Below are positions 7,797 to 13,581 of a stretch of DNA of 64,000 nucleotides, one piece after another. Below the pieces are notes generated by a model, which saw nothing but the letters and a program-made list of their open reading frames with translations, was not told the origin of the DNA and ran no database searches. The first letter of the stretch is position 1. Every line of letters starts with the position of its first letter. Both the position numbers and the translations under genes were made by a program. Origin of the DNA: an uncultured Thalassotalea sp. (GTDB lineage Bacteria > Pseudomonadota > Gammaproteobacteria > Enterobacterales > Alteromonadaceae); NCBI GenBank assembly GCA_947492575.1, contig CANLNK010000004.1:186001-250000 (forward strand), in the 5' to 3' direction.

Positions 7797-8255
7797 ATGA
7801 AAATCAGGCATGCAATCGAACAAGATTTATTGGAACTTTCTGATTGGTTCTTAACCGAATTAGAGGCGAGAAATTGGGGAGGTCCCTCAATTCACTTTCC
7901 TATCAATATAGAACAGTTGAAAATTGATATTGAATGGGATACTGCTCATTCTTATGCATTAGTTGATGAAAATGATTCTTTTATAGGCTTTGCACAAGCT
8001 TTTAATAAGTTTGGCTACAAGCACCTAGGAAGAATAGTTGTAGCCCCAAAAATGAGAGGTAGAAAACTGGGCTACAAATTGATGTTAGCTCTTTTAGAAT
8101 TCGAGAGTACAAATAATGTGAGTTTTTCCTTATTTGTTTATAAGCATAATACTTCTGCAATAAAACTATACGAAAGTATTGGGTTTAAAGAGCGAGCTTA
8201 TCCAGAAGAGCAGCCCGAAATTAAAGGTTGTATATTCATGCTTAAAGAAACATAA
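7797..8255 (+). CDS. GNAT-family N-acetyltransferase
   Basis: This 152-residue GNAT acetyltransferase transfers an acetyl group from acetyl-CoA to an unknown substrate. The acetyl-CoA-binding motif A is visible as RIVVAPKMRGRKLGYKLM (V-x-P-x-x-R-G-x-x-x-G pattern). It is followed by a motif B region with NTSAIKLYESIGFKE. I chose ATG 7797 because AAGGG at 7786-7790 is correctly spaced; an ATG at 7779 would add six residues. Its stop codon lies in the first bases of an attC site, the normal layout of an integron gene cassette. Confidence 0.85.
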   Translation: MKIRHAIEQDLLELSDWFLTELEARNWGGPSIHFPINIEQLKIDIEWDTAHSYALVDENDSFIGFAQAFNKFGYKHLGRIVVAPKMRGRKLGYKLMLALLEFESTNNVSFSLFVYKHNTSAIKLYESIGFKERAYPEEQPEIKGCIFMLKET

Positions 8256-8352
8256 CAAGCTATTACAGTAACGGGAGTGCTAAAAGCTTGCTCGGTTCCG
8301 CTTCACTTCACAATTTTAGCAAGCTATTATCAGCCCCTTAATGTGGCGTTAT
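8253..8352 (+). mobile_element. Integron attC recombination site
   Basis: The site begins TAACAAGC at the acetyltransferase stop codon and ends TCAGCCCCTTAATGTGGCGTTA, which is the typical 3' end of Vibrio-type (VCR-like) attC sites. Inner arms TGCTAAAA and TTTTAGCA (about 8279 and 8322) pair around a GGTTCCGCTTCACTTCAC loop that also resembles known attC loops. The length is about 100 bp. It separates two acetyltransferase cassettes in the same orientation. No integron integrase is present in the window. Confidence 0.75.
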
Positions 8353-8374
8353 ATTTTTAATGGAGTAGTGAGCA

Positions 8375-8875
8375 TTGATCGAATATCGAAAAGCATATCT
8401 TAGAGAACTGAATGAACTAAAAGCTCTCCTTTGGGAATTCGGGCCTAATGAATGGAACTATTTAACACCAGAAGGCGTAAATGACGAATTCGCTCTTGTA
8501 AAAAGCGGAAGTGCTCTAGTCATTGTTGCGACAAACGATTCAGAAATTATTGGATTTGCTGTTTTAATTGATGGAATGTCTAGCCCAACTTACCTAGAAA
8601 AGTATAGTGATTTGCAACAAATGAAGTTTGTTGGAGATGTAGTTGTATCTTCATTACATTCAGGACAAGGTATAGCGACAAGGTTATTAGAGGAATGTTT
8701 GTTGGAGGCAAGAAACAATAACATACGCAGCGTGTTAATAGAAAGGCATGAAGAAAATCTTGCTTCCGCTGGAATGATGCGAAAAGCAGGGTTTGAGATT
8801 ATAGATACATTTTTTGATCCCGAGAAAAGAGCAGCAGGATCACAAAATAGTGTAATATTAGAGTCGAAAATATAA
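8375..8875 (+). CDS. GNAT-family N-acetyltransferase
   Basis: This 166-residue acetyltransferase has motif A as VGDVVVSSLHSGQGIATRLLE and motif B with NLASAGMMRKAGFEIIDTFFD. The start is TTG 8375, 9 bp after GGAG (8362-8365), directly after the attC site. The acetyl acceptor is unknown. Its stop codon again overlaps a TAACG sequence that opens a second possible attC. The two acetyltransferases are only distantly alike, consistent with separate cassettes rather than a tandem duplication. Confidence 0.85.
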   Translation: MIEYRKAYLRELNELKALLWEFGPNEWNYLTPEGVNDEFALVKSGSALVIVATNDSEIIGFAVLIDGMSSPTYLEKYSDLQQMKFVGDVVVSSLHSGQGIATRLLEECLLEARNNNIRSVLIERHEENLASAGMMRKAGFEIIDTFFDPEKRAAGSQNSVILESKI

Positions 8876-8940
8876 CGAGGCGCTCAAGCATAGGCGCACC
8901 TTGTCTGCGCCTATTAGCTATGGGTTACCACCGTCCGTTA
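8873..8940 (+). mobile_element. Possible second attC site
   Basis: TAACGAGGCG starts at the acetyltransferase stop codon and CCGTCCGTTA ends the element 68 bp later. Inside, TAGGCGCA (8891-8898) pairs perfectly with TGCGCCTA (8906-8913). The outer arms pair only partly, so this may be a degenerate attC or simply a terminator hairpin. Confidence 0.45.
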
Positions 8941-8957
8941 TTGGCACACTAGAGACC

Positions 8958-9467
8958 TTAAGAGCTTGAATACTTAACAGGTGATATTTTATCTGTCCCA
9001 TCAATTCCAAGGGCACCAATGAAACCTGCGGTATCCTGACCATATCTAGGCATTGTCTTGGTGACATACCCGATAATATCATCAGAATAAACTTCATCTA
9101 ATTGAACACCGTTTGGATGCATAAGTTGTCTCGATTTACCTGATTTCACCTTAGTTAATAAGTCAAAAACGTGATGTTTAAATGACGGTTTATCAGCTAC
9201 ATGAAACAACGGATTATCTTTAATTAATATGTGGTAGTGGGTGTTGCCATCTATCTGCGATTCAGCAAATACAAAGCCTTCAATATGAAGGCTTTTCTTC
9301 TTGTATCTACTACCGAATATCTTCTGATTTAACAGGTGCAAATAAAACAACATGGATTTATATGCGGTGTCACCTGATAGCTGTGTCGTAAAAGTAATGG
9401 TTAAGTGGTATTTGTATGGACCTTTTCCTTTAATGAATTGGTTCCAAGTTTGTTTATTAGTATTCAT
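8958..9467 (-). CDS. Stand-alone HUH-type replication/relaxase-like protein
   Basis: This 169-residue protein carries the HUH endonuclease signature. It has an HLTITF strand (21-26), the metal site HYHIL (His77, His79) and Tyr134-x-x-Lys137 (GYVTK). It shares motif order and an (I/F)YG(R/S)R block with the protein at 5615-6139. Rolling-circle initiators and some transposases use this fold to nick single strands. It is transcribed away from a spacer that holds four phased GTACCT repeats and a 90-bp direct repeat, as expected if the protein acts on, or is controlled from, that spacer. That link is inferred. Confidence 0.7.
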   Translation of the reverse strand: MNTNKQTWNQFIKGKGPYKYHLTITFTTQLSGDTAYKSMLFYLHLLNQKIFGSRYKKKSLHIEGFVFAESQIDGNTHYHILIKDNPLFHVADKPSFKHHVFDLLTKVKSGKSRQLMHPNGVQLDEVYSDDIIGYVTKTMPRYGQDTAGFIGALGIDGTDKISPVKYSSS

Positions 9468-9543
9468 GTAATTATGGTTTCTCTGAAGTAGGATTAATAA
9501 GTAATCCTGTATGTGAGTAGGTTATTAGATGAGATGTAGTTAT

Positions 9544-9584
9544 GTACCTGATTGAGTACCTAGAGATGTACCTAGAGAGTACCT
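9544..9584. repeat. Four phased GTACCT repeats (iteron-like)
   Basis: GTACCT occurs at 9544, 9556, 9568 and 9579, with 12, 12 and 11 bp spacing, about one helical turn each; the second and third are followed by AGAGA. This is the layout of initiator-binding iterons or a cooperative operator. It lies between the HUH gene and the nuclease-like pair. Confidence 0.6.
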
Positions 9585-9668
9585 ATCTTAATGATACTAC
9601 TCAGGAACAGGGTAGTAAGTTATCTTCAAATAAGAACATTGTTGCGTAGTTTGTCTATAGGTATTTAT
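9579..9668 (+). repeat. 90-bp direct repeat, left copy
   Basis: This 90-bp sequence recurs at 10,944-11,033 with about seven differences. It contains TACTAC and GTAGTA arms around an 11-base centre, and later TTGCGTAGTTTGTCTATAGG. It ends 14 bp before the start codon of the 9683 gene, so it also supplies that gene's upstream region. Confidence 0.8.
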
Positions 9669-9682
9669 AAAAGAGAGTAAGT

Positions 9683-10300
9683 ATGACGGTGAGTTATAGA
9701 AGTATTTTTGAAGGTATTGTTGATAAACTTGCTGGTTTTGAATTTGATAACACGAAAGAAGTAACGCAGAGAATCAAAGAGTATTTTCATCAAGAATATG
9801 ACAACGATTCTAGCCATGTTTTGTCATCTTTGAACAGTACAAGTAAAGAATATCTATTAGACGTATTAGTGACAAATTTTAGGCCATTGAGTGTCATTGC
9901 CCAAGATGGTCGAAAATTCAGATTGGCTAAACCTGCTCCTCAAGTTCTTTTGGCTGTTGAATCTGAGTTGGGTGGTATAAGTGCCTCTGGTCCACTAAAT
10001 GTCCAGAGAAATGCAATTGAAGATTTTGTAAAGCTGACTTTGATTAACAGTGAATACAAAGTAATGATATTTACTTCATTGAAATATAAAGGTGAAGACA
10101 CGAACAGTTATATAACAAATAGGTTCGCTGACTTTACAGAAATTTATAATAACAGCATGGCTAATGAAAATGGTCTACTGCTAATTCATATCAAAAGTAC
10201 AGAAGAATCAGGGAAACAAGTCAAAGTAGATCTGAGTAATAGAAATAATTTTACAGGACTTATTTTGAAGAAAAATGAAGAACAAGTCTTTATTGAATAA
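9683..10300 (+). CDS. Unknown protein with nuclease-like motif, 205 aa
   Basis: I do not recognise the family. The 205-residue protein has a helical N-terminal half. A central block then reads LLAVESELGG (89-98), then EDFVKL (113-118), then EYKVMIFTS (124-132). This E-x-E, D-F-x-K-L, K-V-M-I-F order is reminiscent of some restriction-endonuclease-like folds but is not proof of one. ATG 9683 has AGAGAG upstream. The next gene starts 12 bp downstream with AAGGAG overlapping this stop codon, so the two are translated as a pair. The pair lies between two 90-bp direct repeats. Confidence 0.65.
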   Translation: MTVSYRSIFEGIVDKLAGFEFDNTKEVTQRIKEYFHQEYDNDSSHVLSSLNSTSKEYLLDVLVTNFRPLSVIAQDGRKFRLAKPAPQVLLAVESELGGISASGPLNVQRNAIEDFVKLTLINSEYKVMIFTSLKYKGEDTNSYITNRFADFTEIYNNSMANENGLLLIHIKSTEESGKQVKVDLSNRNNFTGLILKKNEEQVFIE

Positions 10301-10312
10301 AGGAGTTAAAAG

Positions 10313-10924
10313 TTGCAGCGAGCTACAAAAGGAAATTTAAAAAGCTTTATTATCGATTCATTAGGTGAGGCAGCTAAACATTATAGTGATGTATCTGGGG
10401 GGATGGATTTAAAAGATGCTCCAGAATACTTTTTTAATGTTGAAATAGGTAATGCCATTGCTAAAAAGTTTAAAAATGTTGGGTATAAGCTCGAAATGTC
10501 AGTAAAGGAAATGGCTGACTATTTGGGGATTAAGGATATTTGTTTTAAGGATGATATAAGGAAAAATGGCAGGTTTGATGTAGTTTTAACGTCTAGGAAA
10601 TCAGGGAAGCCTAGGCATGTTATAGAAGTGAAAAGGTCATTGAAAACTAATGAGCTGGTTACTGATGCAAAAAGGTTAGCGTCTTTAATTAGGAAATCAA
10701 AGAGTGTTACACGGCTTAATAGTAATTTCCTTGTTTCAGCAACAAGAAAGGTAACAACAGATAGGTCTATGGAAACGCAAAAGTTTGTTGATTCACGTTT
10801 ACTAGAATTAAGAAGTAAACTTGGTAATGAATTTAGTGTTAGTGGTTTGTATGAAGAGTTTGATTTAGCCAAAGATGAAGATAAAAGTATTATTGTTACA
10901 GTATTTGAAATAAGTACAGCTTAG
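10313..10924 (+). CDS. PD-(D/E)XK nuclease-fold protein
   Basis: This 203-residue protein contains a PD-(D/E)XK-type catalytic pattern. GRFDVVL has Asp89, and HVIEVKR has Glu105 and Lys107 separated from the Asp by a short turn, with Glu44 in an upstream helix (YFFNVEIGNAI). These residues bind metal and cut DNA in this superfamily. The start is TTG 10313 behind a strong AAGGAG. It is coupled to the preceding gene. Its target and whether the partner modulates it are unknown; a role in defence or element maintenance is a guess from context. Confidence 0.7.
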   Translation: MQRATKGNLKSFIIDSLGEAAKHYSDVSGGMDLKDAPEYFFNVEIGNAIAKKFKNVGYKLEMSVKEMADYLGIKDICFKDDIRKNGRFDVVLTSRKSGKPRHVIEVKRSLKTNELVTDAKRLASLIRKSKSVTRLNSNFLVSATRKVTTDRSMETQKFVDSRLLELRSKLGNEFSVSGLYEEFDLAKDEDKSIIVTVFEISTA

Positions 10925-10943
10925 TGAATATTAATAATGAAAC

Positions 10944-11033
10944 GTACCCATATTAATGATACTACTCAGGATCAAGGTAGTAAGTTATCTTCAACTAAGA
11001 ACAATGTTGCGTAGTTTGTCTATAGGTATTTAT
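10944..11033 (+). repeat. 90-bp direct repeat, right copy
   Basis: This is the second copy of the 9579-9668 sequence, in the same orientation, 1,365 bp away. It retains one GTACC motif and the TACTAC/GTAGTA arms. Together the copies bracket the two nuclease-like genes. Confidence 0.8.
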
Positions 11034-11156
11034 TACTTGTAGGTACTGAAATTACTCAATTTTGAGAACTTTAGAATTATCAAAATAAAAATTAAAACCG
11101 ATTGTTGCCTTTCCCAAAGCCGCGTGGAATTATTGCTCTGACTTAGGAGTAGTGCA

Positions 11157-11411
11157 ATGACAGATGAAAATAAAAAGACCGATAAACAAATAGTTAAAAG
11201 CGAATTGATAGAATTGTATGACGAGTTTGTCTACTTGAATGAGGTTTGCTGTTTTCTTTTGGATGCTGGTAGTGTCATGCGAATAAATGACCAGCTATTT
11301 GATAAAAGATCTGTTGGTGGCTATCGGCAATGTAGTGAAGCTTTGAAAGGGCGGTTAGCCGACTTTAAAGCTAAGTTAAAATTGACTTGTGTAGATGATG
11401 TTGTTTCCTAG
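11157..11411 (+). CDS. Hypothetical small protein, 84 aa
   Basis: This 84-residue soluble protein starts MTDENKKTDKQIVKSELIEL behind a clear AGGAG. It contains two adjacent cysteines (EVCCFLL) and a basic C-terminal half. I do not recognise it. It stands alone between the direct repeat and a hairpin-rich spacer. Start context and length support a real gene, but no role can be assigned. Confidence 0.55.
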   Translation: MTDENKKTDKQIVKSELIELYDEFVYLNEVCCFLLDAGSVMRINDQLFDKRSVGGYRQCSEALKGRLADFKAKLKLTCVDDVVS

Positions 11412-11463
11412 TAAAGTTTATTGTTCGGACATAATGTCTGAATTGTGCCAGTAGCAGAGAGTC

Positions 11464-11483
11464 ATCCCGGCGAAAGCCGGGAT
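11464..11483. repeat. REP-like GC-rich hairpin
   Basis: ATCCCGGC (11464-11471) and GCCGGGAT (11476-11483) flank a GAAA tetraloop. This short GC-rich palindrome is a common dispersed proteobacterial extragenic element and stands out against the AT-rich surroundings. Confidence 0.65.
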
Positions 11484-11551
11484 CTGGTTTGTACGTTTTG
11501 CAGACGTTGACAAAAAATAGAAACTTGAGTCATTACTTACACACCAGCGTA

Positions 11552-11577
11552 TGACATCCCTATGGAGTCATGCTTTT
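11552..11577 (+). terminator. Hairpin with T run
   Basis: ATGAC and GTCAT arms around CCCTATGG are followed by GCTTTTTTT. It is an imperfect stem but has a clear T run, placed between the 84-aa gene and the convergent propeller gene. Confidence 0.45.
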
Positions 11578-11578
11578 T

Positions 11579-12475
11579 TTATTTAAAAATGGCATATTCA
11601 CTGTCGGAAATAATTCTTTCTTTTGCACTCCCGTCTTTATTCATTAGGTAAACGTTTTTATTTTCTCCGTCTTTGCTTATGGTCGAATACATGATCTTAG
11701 TTCCATCTGGTGACCACGCTGGATACCAGTTTGCATCGTCACTAAAAGTAAGTCGCGTTTGATTTGAACCATCAATATTCATCACGTAGATTTCATAGTT
11801 GCCATCTCGGTTAGACATGAAAGCAATGTGTTTGCCATCAGGTGAAATGTCAGGATGCCACTCGTCAGAATCGTTAAAAGTTAGTTGAACTAAGTCACTT
11901 CCATCGACATTGGCAATGCTAATTTCAGAACTTAAATCTTCGAATTGAGAATGAAATATAAACTTTTTGCCGTCAGGAGTGTATATTGGGGCGCCTCCAT
12001 TCAGGCCACCTATTCGCTTTTGTTCTGAACCATCGGGCCTCATTGTCCAGATTTCATTTTGTCCTTTTTTGTTTGCATCCCTATAAGTTCGAGCAAAGGC
12101 TATTGTTTTGCTATCAGGCGACCAAGCTGGTGCGTAGTCCCATTTATTGCTTGCATGCGTAAGTCTAGTTCTATTCGAACCATCTGGATTCATAACATGA
12201 ATAGACCATGTTTTTCTGTCATCATATTTCCCATAATAGGAAAACTGGCTACCGTCTGGTGACCAAGCTAAATACCCTCCTTTGACATTTGTTTTTGTTA
12301 TCTCCTGATTACCTTCAGCATCAGTCCTGAGCACTTCAATGAATTCGGTCTTACTAGAAACATAAGCAACCTCAAACGATCTGGCTAACTCAGTCGATGT
12401 TTCGCTTGAGTAACACTCAATAGTCTTTAGGCTGAGGGCTAACACCAGCAATGACTTTAATTTTACAATACGCAT
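11579..12475 (-). CDS. Secreted TolB-like beta-propeller (PD40 repeats)
   Basis: This 298-residue protein has a signal peptide (MRIVKLKSLLVLALS...) and then five or six PD40/WD40-like blades. Each blade has the signature W-S-P-D-G or S-P-D-G followed by a strand and a DGS turn (for example AWSPDGSQFSYY, AWSPDSKTIAFA, DISPDGKHIAFM, AWSPDGTKIMYS). Such propellers resemble the C-terminal domain of TolB and act in the periplasm or outside as binding scaffolds. TolB's N-terminal domain and the tol-pal neighbours are absent, so this is not tolB itself. The partner is unknown. Confidence 0.85.
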   Translation of the reverse strand: MRIVKLKSLLVLALSLKTIECYSSETSTELARSFEVAYVSSKTEFIEVLRTDAEGNQEITKTNVKGGYLAWSPDGSQFSYYGKYDDRKTWSIHVMNPDGSNRTRLTHASNKWDYAPAWSPDSKTIAFARTYRDANKKGQNEIWTMRPDGSEQKRIGGLNGGAPIYTPDGKKFIFHSQFEDLSSEISIANVDGSDLVQLTFNDSDEWHPDISPDGKHIAFMSNRDGNYEIYVMNIDGSNQTRLTFSDDANWYPAWSPDGTKIMYSTISKDGENKNVYLMNKDGSAKERIISDSEYAIFK

Positions 12476-12962
12476 AGTTCTCCACCTCGAACATTATTCC
12501 ACGAGCTTTTTGACAATATTAAAGTATCTAGAGCAGAAATAATTTAATTTAAGTTGAATTGGTTAATTTATGAGATGAAAGTAACACCAAAAATGGTTAC
12601 CTTTTCCAGAGAGTCATTTCTACTGAATTAAGCTCGTACAATGTCTCATTGTCTGGAGTGGCAGTACAAATGCTCCTGCTGACCGACGTCATATCGCTCA
12701 TAGCTGTCTGTCAGATGAAGTCCAAACTTATTCATCGAAATTGTAAGATTAGATATGAGCTACTACACATCAGTAGTTGCGTCTATTTATGTTAGGACTA
12801 TAAGTCCTTATCTACAAAAATATTGATTATGACAACACTTTCCTTGTTTTAAGGGAGCGGTATCACCCTGTTAACTTATTGTCTTTACTAAACCTCAAAG
12901 CAAGAATTTAATAACCAGCTAATATTAAGTGAATAAGTTCAAGTTTCATTTATCCAATTAGA
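12476..12962. other. Non-coding spacer with a repeat block
   Basis: No open frame of note lies here. The spacer holds repeat block R3 (12694-12767), shared with 25,155-25,228. The rest is AT-rich and I see nothing else I can name. Confidence 0.6.
12694..12767. repeat. Repeat block R3 (copy 1)
   Basis: This 74-bp block starts TCGCTCATAGCTGTCTGTCA and recurs at 25,155-25,228 with about one difference. In the second place it is joined to blocks R2 and R1; here it stands alone. Confidence 0.8.
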
Positions 12963-13163
12963 TTAATAAGGCTCAATCCGCTCTTGACTGTACTGAACTA
13001 TTTCCGACAATCTCATGTTTGTTAAAGTGAAAGTTGCATCTGACTTCATAGAATAATCTTTTCCAGTAACCTGATACAACTTTCCTTCATCGAAATCTAT
13101 ATATGTAGTGTCATCATTGATTACTACATATTTAGTCCACTCTTCGCCTAGTTTTGTGTTCAA
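12963..13163 (-). CDS. Possible small protein or gene remnant, 66 aa
   Basis: This 66-residue frame has only a TTG start, with an in-frame stop immediately before it and no strong ribosome-binding site. The sequence (TKYVVINDDTTYIDFDEG...) looks protein-like and loosely recalls the surface-adhesin E-like fold, where a W-x-x-V...Y-I-D pattern is common. It may be the surviving core of a longer gene that lost its N-terminus. It precedes the copper block but has no metal motif. Confidence 0.3.
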   Translation of the reverse strand: MNTKLGEEWTKYVVINDDTTYIDFDEGKLYQVTGKDYSMKSDATFTLTNMRLSEIVQYSQERIEPY

Positions 13164-13205
13164 CTAAACTACTTATATACTTTTGTCGCTGGACATTTAC
13201 TAACA

Positions 13206-13433
13206 TTAATTATTAGAAAGATTACAACAAGGCACATTTAACTCGGTAGCTTCAAAGCCAGCCGATGTAAAAGCACCTATCACTTCTTCAAGTTCAATTT
13301 CTGATTCTACGAATACGGTTCTATTTCCTAAGTCAAACGTTAGTTTTGCTGCTTTATCTAATAAAGCTACAGCTTCACTTATTGAATTCGTGCAGTGATT
13401 ACAAGACATTTTATCTACTTTAAATTTCATCAT
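13206..13433 (-). CDS. HMA-domain copper chaperone (CopZ-like)
   Basis: This 75-residue heavy-metal-associated domain has the Cu(I)-binding M-S-C-N-H-C motif at residues 9-14 and the usual beta-alpha-beta-beta-alpha-beta pattern. An additional Cys-Cys pair lies in the C-terminal tail (PCCNL), which is unusual. It likely carries Cu(I) to the CopA ATPase encoded divergently. Translation can start at either of two adjacent ATGs. Its promoter has the same 19-bp-spacer form as that of copA, so both genes are probably controlled by CueR. Confidence 0.85.
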   Translation of the reverse strand: MMKFKVDKMSCNHCTNSISEAVALLDKAAKLTFDLGNRTVFVESEIELEEVIGAFTSAGFEATELNVPCCNLSNN

Positions 13434-13463
13434 AATTTATCTCCAATGGTGTATTCTTGATCA

Positions 13464-13494
13464 AACTTAAAAGCTCCCCTTATGGCAATGTCAA
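13464..13494 (-). promoter_or_regulatory. CueR/MerR-type promoter of the HMA chaperone
   Basis: Read on the minus strand, TTGACA (13489-13494) and TAAGTT (13464-13469) are separated by 19 bp, the over-long spacer typical of MerR-family activated promoters. The spacer contains GCCATAAGGGGAGC. It faces the copA promoter. Confidence 0.65.
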
Positions 13495-13510
13495 TAATTG
13501 TTAAAAATAT

Positions 13511-13541
13511 TTGACCTTAACCTCATAGGAAGGTTTATCCT
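13511..13541 (+). promoter_or_regulatory. CueR-controlled copA promoter
   Basis: TTGACC (13511-13516) and TATCCT (13536-13541) are 19 bp apart. CCTT in and after the -35 box pairs with GGAAGG near the -10, and the whole closely resembles the E. coli copA promoter (TTGACCTTCC...GGAAGGTTTAACCTT). CueR with Cu(I) would twist the DNA to align the boxes. Confidence 0.8.
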
Positions 13542-13581
13542 TCATTTTTCAATCCAAAATTATCATATAAGGGGTTCTTAA

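Noticed and set aside
7643-7843. 66-codon plus-strand frame upstream of the first acetyltransferase
   Set aside because: It overlaps the acetyltransferase in another frame, has no ribosome-binding site and its composition is not protein-like.
9579-11033. CRISPR array from the two 90-bp repeats
   Set aside because: Only two copies 1,365 bp apart, much longer than CRISPR repeats, with genes between them and no cas genes.
11579-12475. Annotation of the propeller gene as tolB
   Set aside because: It lacks the TolB N-terminal domain and tol-pal neighbours; only the PD40 blades are shared.
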